Source: Sordaria brevicollis (Eukaryota > Ascomycota > Sordariomycetes > Sordariales > Sordariaceae). Taken from it: 64,000 nt of DNA. The notes under the pieces are model-generated. The model searched no databases. It was not told the origin of the DNA and saw only the letters and a program-made list of their open reading frames with translations. Made by a program: the position numbers and the translations under genes. Location: positions 1,178,001-1,242,000 of the forward strand of contig JAUTDP010000011.1 in NCBI GenBank assembly GCA_033439795.1. The letters are read 5' to 3'. Position 1 is the first letter of the stretch. Each line of letters opens with the position of its first letter. Below are positions 12,187-22,819 of this stretch, piece after piece.

Positions 12187-14888
12187 ATGAACCACCGAAC
12201 CAAAAACCAACTCATGTGCCGCCTCGAAGGCTGTCCGCACGAGGTCCTCTTCAAAGCTGTCGAGTCACCGGGCTATAACGGAGACCCTCTCGAGCGCCGG
12301 GCCAGCATCATCAGGGATCGGAACGGAAACGTTCTGCCGGGAAGAGGGTCCCCCGCTGGCGGACCGGGAGGGTATAATCGGTATTCGAGTGCGGGGCAGA
12401 GCACGGTTGCTTCGCCTTTTTGTCAGGCTCGTTAGTCCTCACTATTCTTATTGTGTCTTTTTCGTCCTTGTGGTGAATGATCATGGCTTCTGGCTCGACG
12501 GTGGTGTGTTGAGTGATAGTAGATTGATGCGATGTGGAAAGATGTTTCTGACATATGTGACTCGCAAAACAGATACCTGCACCCACTTCTACCAAGACGA
12601 GACTTGTACGCAACTGAAGCCGTCGCATGATTCTGTTTGTGCTTATCGTGAGTTCATATACCTTATTTTGTTTTGTCTTGACCATCTCGGAGTTTGTCAC
12701 TAATAATATGATAGACGCAAGATGTCCCGTCGCCGACTGCAACCAAGCAAGACTCCAATATCTCGATCCGGCCTACGAGTCAAGAGAGACTGGACCGGTT
12801 TATCAGAGATGGGATTACTGTGCTGATCGTGAGTCTCCCCATTGTCTTCCATCCTATTCCGGAGAGCTTATACTGATGCCCAAGCGACATAGACAAGTGC
12901 ACAATCCGGAGATGTCGTCACAAGAAACAGTCCCCCAAGGTTCCGTACTGCAGAGACCGTACGTCCTTCTTAAATGCTATGGATTACTACTTATTGATGT
13001 ACCCGAAAATCGATACTGACTTGTGAGAAATGTAGACATGTGTCAGGCAGATGGATGTAAGAGTCAAAGACTTGACCAGACCCGTAATTTCTGTAAAGAG
13101 CGTGAGTTTACTCTTTTTTCAATCAATGCTTATCTCGATGGGACTGACAACAGTGTTAATCCCTAGATCAATGCAAACAAGAACGTTGCGAAACTATTGT
13201 CGAAGGGAAATACGCTTACTGCACTCTTCACATCAAGTGTGATATTAGCAATTGCAATAGGGCAAGACACAATGTCGCAGGGACGAAGGACTATCTGAGG
13301 TTTTGTATTGATCGTGAGTCCCTTTTACCCTTCCAACCCCGCCACGTTTGACATTTCTGTGAGATATTGACCTTTGCCCTGTGTGCCTGTAGACGCCACT
13401 TGCGCGGTAAACCGCTGCACAGAGTTCAAGATCGAACAGTCCCTCTACTGCGCCAACCATACCTGTATGGAAAGGGGTTGCAGCAAGAGTAGCCAGTCGA
13501 AGCCATTTTGCAGCGAGCGTGAGTTATCCTCTTCCTCCTTTACGGTCCAAGGGTTGGAGTAAGAACCAATGCTAACATAAACCAGACTGCTGTGCGGAAG
13601 TGAACTGTCGATATCCAAGACCTTGGGCAGCGAATCCCAACTCTAGGACAAAGTTCTGTCCGTTGCGTAGGTCATCCCGAGAGCAGTGATTATTGAAGAA
13701 GAGAAGTGCTGACGAAATTACAGACACTTGCCGTGCTCAGGATTGTCCCGAGTTTGTTGATCGGTTAGCCATCTTTTGCAGGACTCGTATGTTTCATCTC
13801 TTCGGGCCTATTGTTTGTTCAAATGTAACGGAAAGCTGACCAGTCCGTAGACGGCTGCTCCAAACCAAAGTGCCACGAGGAAGTCATCGTCGAGGGCTTC
13901 TGTCTTGACCGTATGTCCCTCTAATCCGCCACTTTTCCTCCCTTGCCCGCTTTCCATCCCGTCAATGCCTGTACTAACACTATCAACAGACCTCAAAGCG
14001 CATTACATCAACCAAGGCGAACACAAAGCCCGCGGCACCTCACCCAAAGACGCATCGCCACCGTCCACCATCATCACCCGCCCCAACGCCAACCCACAAC
14101 CACCAACCTTCCCCCGCCGCCTCTCCCAACAATCCCTCACCCGCCCTCCCCTTCCCGGACAACGACCCTCCTCCGTCCTCCTCCACAACCACGCCCACGA
14201 AATCCTCCTCCCGCCCTCCGAACACCCCTCCGAACACGAACACGACCAAAACCACTCCGGAATCAAATTCCTCGACCAACAACAACTTCCCCACCACCAT
14301 CCAACTCACCAAGCCCACGTCGACGACCCCGACCCCGAAGATCTAGACGACGACGAACATGAACTCGACGATCACTTGCCGAACCTCAACCCCAGTAGCT
14401 TGAATAGTCATCTCAGTCACGTCTCCCACAATAGCCATCGCAGCCAGCAAGGACAGGGCCAGAGGGTGCATAGCAGGCAATCCACCCGCGGCGGCGGCCT
14501 GCCCACGAAACACTCGGATTATCCGCGCGACGCCAAACGCTCCGCCAGCGGTGGGGAAAGCGGCCGTAGCTCTCGATCTAGTGAAGCCGTGTCTGCTCTT
14601 TCCGATCATGAGCATGGTGATTTAGAGGCTGAGATAAATAATAATGGGTCGCTGGTGAATGAAAGCAACAGAGGTGGTGGGGGAAGTCCGGGGGATCCGC
14701 CTGAGTATAGCAAGGTTGCTAGTTCGATAATTAGTGTTGGTGGGCATGGGGATACCGGTGAGACAAAGACGGGGACGGAAAGGAGGAGGGAGGAGAGGGA
14801 ACGGAGTAGGAGGGCTGAAAGGGAAGGTGGAGGTGGAATGCCGGGGGCTTTTGGAGGGGAGGGGAAGGAGGATAGTGATGGGTGGTAG
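12187..14888 (+). CDS. Cys/His tandem-module protein, one module per exon
   Basis: I do not recognise this family. Eleven exons join in frame to 646 aa: 12187-12430, 12573-12647, 12715-12828, 12893-12958, 13036-13101, 13167-13313, 13393-13518, 13586-13666, 13724-13786, 13851-13910 and 13990-14888. The first 350 residues hold twelve modules of the form C-x4-C-x(n)-[YF]-C-x2-H; the second module has C-x8-C and is the most divergent, and the first ends C-x3-H. This spacing would suit zinc binding. All ten introns are phase 1 and fall inside the last His codon of a module (C|AY), at residues 82, 107, 145, 167, 189, 238, 280, 307, 328 and 348. Exons 6 and 7 carry two modules each. Residues 350-646 are low-complexity: Pro/His-rich, then acidic, then Ser/Arg- and Gly-rich. 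No signal peptide or membrane helix is seen. The repeat resembles in outline plant WRKY19-like Cys/His repeats, but homology is not shown. A nuclear or scaffold role would be a guess. Confidence 0.8.
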
Positions 14889-15267
14889 ACCTGGGGTTTG
14901 TTGGAAAGGGGTTGAATGATGATTTGATGAACATGATATCATGAGGCGTTTCATCCTCGTTGGGTTTGGGCATTTTATTGTGTTGTGAGTAGTCTATTCG
15001 TTGACCGAGTAGCTAGGTTGATACCAATGCCACTTCTTTTCATACCATCATCTTCTTTCTGCTGGATATAAAACCTAGAATCCATGCAAATATTCCAACA
15101 TTATTCCACACCGCCGCCGCGGCCTTGACAAGAGCCGTTCCGATTCTGAACAACAACAACCCATCCGCCAATTTCGGCGATCCGCATCTTTTGCCTTTAT
15201 CATCCATCCCCTTTCTCCCACATCACCCCTCCTTTCCTCTCCCACTCAATGTTCGTCCACAGACCTC
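14889..15267. other. Convergent 3' flank
   Basis: This is a 379-bp spacer between the stop codons of two converging genes (Cys/His module gene and Hub1 fusion). It is AT-rich on the left side. No gene is seen. Confidence 0.5.
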
Positions 15268-16050
15268 TCAATCACCAGTATCAACCTCCAAATCAATCTG
15301 CACCCCATTACTAACGCCATAGTCCGCCAAGCTCAACTGATCCTTGAACGGCCTCTCCCCCTGCCTCTTCAGCAGAATCTCATGCGGCTCACGACCAACC
15401 CGCATCGCCACCATGACTTTAAACTGCTTGATCGTGTCCGAGGGAAACGCGGGGATTTGCGCCTTGGTGCCGAGTCGGTCGTTGACAGTTACTATGATCA
15501 TTTCTTCTCCGCCGCCTGATGGGGCAGCTGGGGCTGGGGCAGCTGATGATTTGTCTTTCTTGGGTTTGTCGCGACGAGGAGATCGGTCACGACGAGGGGA
15601 TCTGGATCTGTGACGGTCGCGACGTGGTGAACGATCTCTGTCTCTGTCGCGGTTGTCGTCACGGCGACGTGGTGAGGGGTCGCGAGATCGGTCCCTCCTG
15701 TCGCGGTCACGGTCGCCTCCCCTGTAGCTATCGCCTCTGTAACGATCTCCTCCTCCTCCTCTTTGGTCCCTGTCGCGGTCCCGGTCACGGTCGCGATCAT
15801 CTCTCCTGCGTGGTGAACGGTCGCGGCCCCGGCCTGAATCTCTGTCTCTATCTCTGTTGCGATCGTCGTCCCGATCACGGTTATTCCTCCTGGGCGAGCG
15901 ATCCCTGTAGCCACGCTGTAGACCGGCACGGTCTTGGTTATCGTCGTTGGTGTTGCTGGGCTTTTGCTTCCATTTGAATCCGCCCGTATTGATTTTTGGT
16001 TTTCGCGATGGGGATCGCGACCGCGACCGTGGTCGGTCCGAGTCTGCCAT
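15268..16050 (-). CDS. RS-domain protein with C-terminal Hub1/UBL5 ubiquitin-like domain
   Basis: This is a single-exon 260-aa protein. The start is the ATG at 16050 in the context GCCGCCATGGC. Residues 1-20 are Ser/Arg repeats. About 45-170 is an extreme Arg/Asp/Ser region with several SPRR units, as in SR-type splicing proteins. From residue 184 to the end lies a 77-residue Hub1/UBL5-type fold: MIIVTVNDRLGTKAQI, then SDTIKQFKVMVA, then RPFKDQLSLADYGV. Hub1 binds HIND elements of Snu66/Prp38-type tri-snRNP proteins without covalent conjugation and influences splice-site use; the Asp of the SDTI turn matches the acidic residue used in that contact. The usual C-terminal Tyr-Tyr of Hub1 is absent (the chain ends DLEVDTGD). 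Fusion of the RS tract and Hub1 domain in one chain suggests delivery to the spliceosome. Confidence 0.85.
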   Translation of the reverse strand: MADSDRPRSRSRSPSRKPKINTGGFKWKQKPSNTNDDNQDRAGLQRGYRDRSPRRNNRDRDDDRNRDRDRDSGRGRDRSPRRRDDRDRDRDRDRDQRGGGGDRYRGDSYRGGDRDRDRRDRSRDPSPRRRDDNRDRDRDRSPRRDRHRSRSPRRDRSPRRDKPKKDKSSAAPAPAAPSGGGEEMIIVTVNDRLGTKAQIPAFPSDTIKQFKVMVAMRVGREPHEILLKRQGERPFKDQLSLADYGVSNGVQIDLEVDTGD

Positions 16051-16705
16051 GGCGGCGGTTTGTGTGGGATTGATGTTGTGTTGGGAAGGAAAGGAAGAAT
16101 GATAAAGGTAAATAAACGAAGTGGAAGGTAGCAAGGGACCTTTGGCTGGAGACCGCTGCTTGGCTCAGTGACGGAATTTTAGTGGAGACATTTGGACACC
16201 CGATAAGATAAGGATCACAAAATCTAGAATTCAGACGTCGAGGTCAACACCAGGACAGCCTATCACAGACATCGAGTGAAGAGGACATGACACCAGGTAC
16301 ACCAACGAATTACTGACTTCAATCGATTTCAAGCTTCAGAGAACGGAGGCTATTTAGGTAGGTAGGAATACAAGTTTGGTCCTCCGCCAACCGTCGACAA
16401 GAACCGGATCGGCAACGTATATCACAACCACTTGCTGAACCTGTCTCAATGCCCCTTTTGTAAGATCCAAATGAGAATCGAGTTCGCTTTATAAACAAAG
16501 ACAAATACCATAATTCTTCTCTAGTAAAACTCAAATCAATGCTCCATCCAGTACGCCGTCACATTGCCCATTACCAACGCCAGAGATCAACCACAAGCCG
16601 AAATTTTGCCGGGGAGGTGTATCATACAGACAAACAAACAAGAGAAGAAGGGGAAGACGGAGCGGTAATTAACTCCGTGAAAGTAGAGAGAATTCAAAAA
16701 GGAAA
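16051..16705. other. Spacer between the Hub1 fusion and NOP58
   Basis: This holds the Hub1-gene upstream region and the NOP58 3' flank; the two genes are in tandem on the minus strand. No further gene is seen. Confidence 0.5.
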
Positions 16706-18748
16706 TTACTCCTTGCTGGACTTCTTCTTCTTCTTCTTGGGCTTCTCCTCTTTCGTTGTCTCCTCATCTTCGGCCTCGGCCTTGCGCTTGGAGCTCTTGG
16801 ACTTCTTGGCGGGAGCCTCCTCCTCAGCAGCCTCCTCCTCGGCCTCACCCTTGCCCTTGAAGTCCTTCTTGCTGAGAATCTCGAGGGTGCCGTCCTCCTT
16901 GACGCTGATCTGGCCGCGCTCGAAGCGGCGCTTGAACTTGTCGACGGACATGCCGGCGGCCTTGGCGAGACGCTCAAAGTCCTCCTCGTCAAGAGCCTTC
17001 TTGGCCTTCTTGTCCTTCTTCTCCTTCTTCTCCTTCTTGTCCTTCTTGGACTTCTTCTCAGAGACATCCTTCATCTCCTCATCAGAGTCGGCGGGAGCAT
17101 CCTTCATCTCAACCTCCTGGATGAGGGGCTTCTTGGGAGCCTCAGCATCAGCGGCCATGCCGTCAGCATCGGCGTTGTACTTGCGGGCCTCCTTGATGTC
17201 CCACTTGGGGGCAGAAGCGACGGGGATACCGTTGGGGCCGACAGAGACACCCTTGCTGGCAATGGGCTTGCCCTCGAGCTGGCGAAGGTTGTTCTCAAGC
17301 TTGGCGCGGGAGCGGATACCGAGGTTGGCGCGAGTCTCGTCATCAGCGTCCTCGGGGAACTCGGCAAGGGCATCGGTACGGACACCAAGAGCGACCTTAG
17401 AGGCAAGCTGGCGAGCCATCTTACCCTTGTTGGCACCAGAGGCCTGACCAACGAGAGAAGCGTGGTAGATGAGACCGTACTTGGGAGTGGCGTGCTTGGT
17501 CTTGAGAGCACGGAAAAGGGCCTTCTCGGCACCGAGAATCTGGATGGTAGAACCGGGGTTCTTGGCAAGGTTCATGACGGAACCGGCGTGGGCAATGAGA
17601 CGGGCACCGACAAGAGCGCCGACGAGCTCGGTCATGTTGGGGGCAATAGCGCGCATGCGGTTCTCGAGGTAGTCAGAGAGCTGCTTGCGGTAGACGGAGT
17701 AGTCGATGACGCGCTCAGCGAGGTACTTGATGTTCTGGAGATCCTCCTCGGAAACCTCAGTACCCATGGAAATATCGGCGGCAGCCTTGACAGCGGCCTC
17801 AATCTCGTGGGGAAGAATCTCGGACAAATCGCAGGTGGTGGCGTTGGAACGCATGCCCATGGTGACAATGATGCGAGCATAGGAAAGGTTGTCGGGAAGG
17901 ATCTTGGCCAATTCGGGGAAGTGCCAGCCGTACCATTCCTTGACACGCATGGCGTAGGTGTTGAGCTCCTTGTCAAGCTCGTCGAGGAGCGAGACGGCGT
18001 GGACGATCATGACATCGACCTTCTCGGGGGAGAACTTGAGCTTGTGGCGGGAAAGAGAGTGGGAGAGACCGAGGGACATCTCCTTGAAGTTCTCAGGGAG
18101 CATGCCAGGAATGAGCTCGGGGAGGTACTGGCGGATGGCACGGAAGAGGTCGGTGGTGGTGGAGTCGGCGACGGGCTGGATGTCGAGGTTGGGGATCTTG
18201 TTGATAGCAGCACCGAGCTTGCTCTCGGCAACGGCGAGGGTGACCTTCTTCTCATTTCCAATCTCGGCGAGCAGGCTGTTCAGCTTGGGGGTGACCTTGC
18301 CCTCAACAACACCAGCGATTTCCTCGAGGGCAGTGGCGGCACTCTCGAACTTGGCGAACTCCTTGTACTTGATCCTGTAGTGATGCGTGTTGGTCAATTG
18401 GGTCTCGTGGGGTTGCCATGATGTATATTTTGGTGACGAGGCAACTTACTCCTTGGTGATCTTCTCAACGCTGTTGAGACGCTCGGCGAGGTTGTCGTCG
18501 GACAGCAGCTTCTTGTCTGCCGCCTTGAACAGGCCATAACTGTAGGAGAGTGTTAGACATATTGTACTCTGTCAAGTGTTTGTTGATAATCAAGACGAAA
18601 GGGTAGATATCTCGAGTCTTGTCGCAGCCGAATTGGATGATTTGATTTCTTCTTCCGCAAAAGCATGGACGAGGCCGTTGTGTACAGTGGTGAATTGGTG
18701 CGATCCCACTTACCCGGCACTGGTTTCTGTTAGGATAAAGAGAGGCAT
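16706..18748 (-). CDS. NOP58: Nucleolar protein 58 (box C/D snoRNP core)
   Basis: Nop58 is a core protein of box C/D snoRNPs, which guide 2'-O-methylation and cleavage of pre-rRNA in the nucleolus. Exons 18748-18714 ([12 protein letters not shown]), 18539-18450 and 18374-16706 give 597 aa; introns are 174 and 75 nt. The N-terminal domain contains [13 protein letters not shown]. The coiled-coil/Nop domain (about 155-405) includes [14 protein letters not shown] and the highly conserved [20 protein letters not shown] and [15 protein letters not shown] segments. From about residue 445 the tail is made of Lys/Glu/Asp repeats, as in all eukaryotic Nop58 proteins. It is divergent from the V-ATPase subunit d gene, with 542 bp between starts. 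No C/D snoRNA boxes are evident in the large first intron. Confidence 0.96.
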
Positions 18749-19290
18749 GGTTGCGGTTTGGTGTTGTGATCCCGAACGCGCTGGCAATTGTCGTTGGGAA
18801 ACAGCAAGTGGGTGTGCTGTTTTTGCGATATTCACCAAGAGCCTCGAGGGGAGAAAAAAGTCGAGAGCAAAGAACAATTTTTTTCCACCAGACTTTGGAG
18901 CACCCACTTCTGCCCACTCTGCCTGCCCACCAATGCCACCCTTTCCCCCAATCAGAGCGCCGTGTGGGGTTGAATAGGCCAGAGGTGGCCCAAGCTCGGC
19001 TATTGTACGTATCTTTTCGATGTCAACTTCTCTCCTTCAACCCTCGCCTCTGTACTGCTCAGAATTGGAGATGCCAAGACCGAGCATGCACGGTCCAACC
19101 CTCTCTCTGAAGCGCGCGGAGAGGGGCCGCCTGTTGCAGCCTTCCCGCGGCGAGAATGCCCTGCCTGTTGTGCCTGTGACCTCGATGGACAACTGGAGCT
19201 CCAACAACGACAAGCAGACAGGGAGTGCCACTCATCTGTTGTTGTTGAACACTCGCTTGAACATCACCACCTCCAACTCCAACCGCAAAC
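18749..19290. promoter_or_regulatory. Shared upstream region of NOP58 and VMA6
   Basis: This is a 542-bp divergent spacer. It holds no supported gene and must contain both promoters. No defined element can be named with confidence. Confidence 0.45.
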
Positions 19291-20578
19291 ATGGAGGGCC
19301 TATTATTCAACGTCAACAATGGGTATGTTATTACATTTTATTAAACAGAATGTCAAGTGCTAACCATCATCAATTAGCTACATTGAGGGTATCGTCCGTG
19401 GATACAGAAACAGTCTGTTGACGGGCGCCAACTATACCAACATGACGCAATGCGAATCGATTGATGGTGAGCCGTCCTCCTCCCATCTCCATCCTGACCC
19501 ATCAAAACATCCATCCACATTACCCTAACAACAGTCAACCCACAGACCTCAAACTCCAACTTGGACCTGCATATGGCGACTTCCTCGCCTCTCTCCCACC
19601 CAACCCTTCGACCTCCGCTCTCGCCGCCAAGACCACCGACAAGTTGGTCTCCGAGTTTCGCTATGTCCGCGCCAACGCGACCGGCTCCCTGGCTAAGTTC
19701 ATGGACTACCTCACCTACGGCTACATGATCGACAACGTCGCCCTGCTTATCACGGGCACCCTTCACGAGCGCGACACACGCGAGCTGCTCGAACGCTGCC
19801 ATCCTCTCGGTTGGTTCGAGACCATGCCGGTACTCTGTGTAGCCACCAACATCGAGGAGCTGTACAACTCCGTGCTTATCGAGACACCCCTCGCCCCCTA
19901 CTTTAAGGGCAGCCTGTCGCACCAGGACCTGGACGAGCTCAACATCGAGATTGTGCGCAACACGCTGTACAAGAACTACCTGGAGGATTTCTACAACTTT
20001 GTCAACACCCACCCCGACATGGCCGGGACCCCAACTGCCGAGGTGATGACAGAGTTGCTGGAGTTTGAGGCGGACAGGCGGGCTATCAACATCACTCTGA
20101 ACTCGTTCGGCACCGAGCTGTCCAAGGCGGACCGTAAGAAGCTCTACCCCAGTTTCGGCCAGCTGTACCCGGAGGGCACGCTCATGTTGTCGCGGGCGGA
20201 TGATTTCGAGGGTGTGAGGCTGGCCGTTGAGGGTGTGGCTGATTACAAGTCCTTCTTTGATGCTGCTGGTCTTGGAGGCGGTCCAAGCGGCCCTGGTAAC
20301 ATGGGCGGTGGCGGAACTGAGGGCAAGAGTCTGGAGGACATGTTCTACCAGAAGGAGATGGAGATTTCCAAGGGCGCGTTCACAAGGCAGTTTACGTATG
20401 CCATTGTTTATGCGTGGGTTAAGCTGAGGGAGCAGGTGAGTTTGATTTTACACCTACTGTCCGTTTGGAAGTTGATGACTAACTGAACGCTTAGGAAATC
20501 CGCAATATCACTTGGATCGCCGAGTGCATAGCACAGAACCAGAAGGAGAGGATCAACAACTACATCAGCGTTTGCTAA
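19291..20578 (+). CDS. VMA6: V-type ATPase subunit d (Vma6)
   Basis: Subunit d links the rotating central stalk to the membrane Vo ring of the vacuolar proton pump. Exons 19291-19322, 19378-19466, 19546-20435 and 20495-20578 join to 364 aa, the family length. The start reads MEGLLFNVNNG and continues YIEGIVRGYRNSLLT, the typical N terminus of subunit d. Further signatures are the segment LKFMDYLTYGYMIDN-like at 19691-19730 (KFMDYLTYGYMIDNVALL), LGWFETMPVLCVA, and the C-terminal NITWIAECIAQNQKERINNY. A glycine-rich loop (about residues 285-300) sits where fungal copies often carry an insertion. There is no signal peptide; the protein is peripheral on the cytosolic face. Confidence 0.96.
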
Positions 20579-21029
20579 AGGACATGAAAGTTGTCTGGTA
20601 ATGGGGTTTGCTTTTTATGTTGCATTTTTATCAGAGGAACCTCTGTCCTCCCCCTATGTTCTGTTTTGCTTGAGCCGGGTTGTCAGTCTTGCATGTTTTG
20701 TCAATGATCAGAGAAACGGGAAGGGGAGAAAAGGCGTATTGGGCGCGAAATGGCCAAAGTCATTATATCTGGAATTCATGAGAGGAACACGGGAAAGGGG
20801 GTATCATCATCATCATTAGCATGGCCCTGCTGCTGCCCCCTATGTGCGCCCCTTGGTTTTTGTTCTCCGGTTATTGTTTATTGTTGTATTGTACATAGAG
20901 AAGAAGGCCTCTTTGTTTTTGGTACACACGCTCTCATGCTTTACACACAACTGGGAATCACATCTTTTTCTTTCCACTCACTCATACACACAAGCCACAC
21001 ACGGGCAACCGACCAGGTAGGTGCTTGAA
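20579..21029. other. Convergent 3' flank
   Basis: This is a spacer between the VMA6 and uS15m stop codons. It has a short CAT trinucleotide run near 20805-20817. No gene is seen. Confidence 0.5.
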
Positions 21030-22138
21030 TTAGAGGGTGATCTGACCCTTCCAGGTGGCGGGCGTCAGACCCAGAGTCTCGAGCATGAACTGCCACCTTC
21101 CACTGCCTCTCTCCTTGCGCTCCATGTACCTCAGCAGCCTCTGGCGCTTGTGGCACAGCTTGCGCAAACTGCGCTTGTTGTTCTTGTCTCTGTTGCCGCC
21201 GTGGCCCTCGAGCGCCTTGGTGAGCGCCCGGATCTTGGACGTCAGGATGGCGATCTGCACCTCACTGCTGCCCGTGTCCGGGCCCGCCCGCACCGGCTTG
21301 GGCGTGGGCTCCACCCCGCGCGCCAGCGGCGGCGTCGGCCTCTCGAGCGTGTGATCTGTGTTGTGGCGGCCGAACGTCTCGATGCAGCGGCGGATGTTGG
21401 CGTGTTTGCGGTCCTTGGCACCACCGTGCTCCAGCTTCGCGATGCGCTCAAGGGCGGCGACGGCCTTGGCGTGTCTGGCGGCGTGCTCGCGGGCCTCCTC
21501 CTCCTCCTTCTCCGGGTCGGCCGTCGCGCGGTCCTCGGCCGTGATGGGCTTCAAGATGTGTTCGGCGTATTGGATGGCGCTCTCGAACTCGTCCTTGTTG
21601 AGCAGGTAGTTCCGTAGGTGCGGCGAGGTGGGAAGGGGCTTGGGTTCCTCGATGACCTGGCCGTCGGGGCCGACCTTGGGCGCAGATACGGGGGCCTGGC
21701 CGGCGCTGTCGAAGGACTCGACGAAGGGGGTGGTGATGCCCTTGACCTGGTCGCCCCACGCGGCGTCGCGTTCGGCCTGGAGCTCGGCCTGGCGCTTGAC
21801 GTTGACGGCCTTGCGCTGTTGCGCCTGGGCCCAGCCGTAAGGGTCCTGCTTCATTTTACGCTTCTTTTCTTTCCGGGAGATGTTGGCGGTTTGGATGAGA
21901 GGTTGCAGGGCCTGCGCCGGCGAGGGCACGACGGTGGCGGCGGGGCGGAGACATACTGTCGTTTCCGGAGCAACATGTCAGTATCATAGGTATGGGATGT
22001 TTTGGCCGGGGACGACGAGGACATCATGCAAAGTCAAGTAAGAGAAACACATGGGCAAAGTTTATAGATAAGACAAATAAGAGCTCACGTACATGTGAGG
22101 CTGCGAAGCCCTTGAGGGCCAGGTAACCTGGGAGGCAT
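21030..22138 (-). CDS. Mitochondrial ribosomal protein uS15m
   Basis: This is a small-subunit mitoribosome protein of the uS15 family (yeast Mrps28). Two exons, 22138-22093 and 21955-21030, flank a 137-nt intron (GTACGT donor, GACAG acceptor) and give 323 aa. The N terminus MPPRLPGPQGLRSLT is basic and without acidic residues, consistent with a mitochondrial presequence. The C-terminal third carries the S15 fold: GPDTGSSEVQIAILTSKI, then ALEGHGGNRDKNNKRSL and HKRQRLLRYMERKE, the universal rRNA-binding helices. The long charged segment between (about 30-220) is the usual fungal mitochondrial extension. Its upstream region is shared with the S0 gene. Confidence 0.93.
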
Positions 22139-22819
22139 GGTGGTGGGATGTGTGGTGGTGGTGAGTGGTGACGGAGGTGGTGGTGGAGGTGCACCGGCGT
22201 GGTCGGTCTCGGTCGAGGTGCAAGTCGGCGCAACAACTTTCTTCAAGTCTCGCAGCTTGGCCCGGCGGTCCCTCCTCGTCCCTCCAGGTCACGCTCCGGG
22301 GCCGATGTTGAACTGCTTCCCGTGTCGGTCCGCACCTGGACCAAAATTTGGGTTCCAGTTGCACTAGACTGTAACAGGCCTAGTCTATCTCTGGTCTGGG
22401 GGCGCGAACTGCAAAGTGGGACGGTCCATCACTTGTGGTGAAGACTGGCCATTGAGAGTGGATGAAACTCCCAGATTCAGAAAAGCAGATGCGTCAAGGC
22501 CCAGATCCAGTGGGCCCGGTCGTGTTCTTAGCTGCTGATTGGGTACGGTGCCGTCGCCACGGAAGGAAGGTACGTACCTTACCCCAAATCCTTGGCGCGG
22601 TCAACTGTCAACCAACTGCACAGCCCTGGCGGGGCAGTCGGCGCACTGGCGGCACTCCACAAAATTGAATTTGTGTGCGAAAATCAGAGAGCAAGAAGCT
22701 CGGACGTCCCGCGCCTTGGCTGTGTCCTGGTTGAATTAGAAGAAAAATATATTCATCCTCCACGCCGTCCTCCTGACACCTCCTCAGTCCTCACACCGCA
22801 AGGCCAGAGATCAGTCAAG
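22139..22819. promoter_or_regulatory. Shared upstream region of uS15m and S0 genes
   Basis: This is a 681-bp divergent spacer between two ribosomal protein genes, one mitochondrial and one cytosolic. It presumably contains both promoters and both 5' UTRs. I cannot assign a specific factor site. Confidence 0.45.

Noticed and set aside
15498..15977. Repetitive frames on both strands over the RS region of the Hub1 fusion
   Set aside because: They are other-frame readings of the Arg/Asp/Ser repeats. The Hub1 frame carries the conserved domain.
17462..18421. 319-codon open frame antisense to NOP58
   Set aside because: It mirrors the C-biased third codon positions of NOP58. It has Gly/Val/Leu-rich composition and no domain.
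18540..18713. snoRNA inside the large first intron of NOP58
   Set aside because: Box C/D snoRNAs often sit in such introns, but no RTGATGA/CTGA pair with terminal stem was found.
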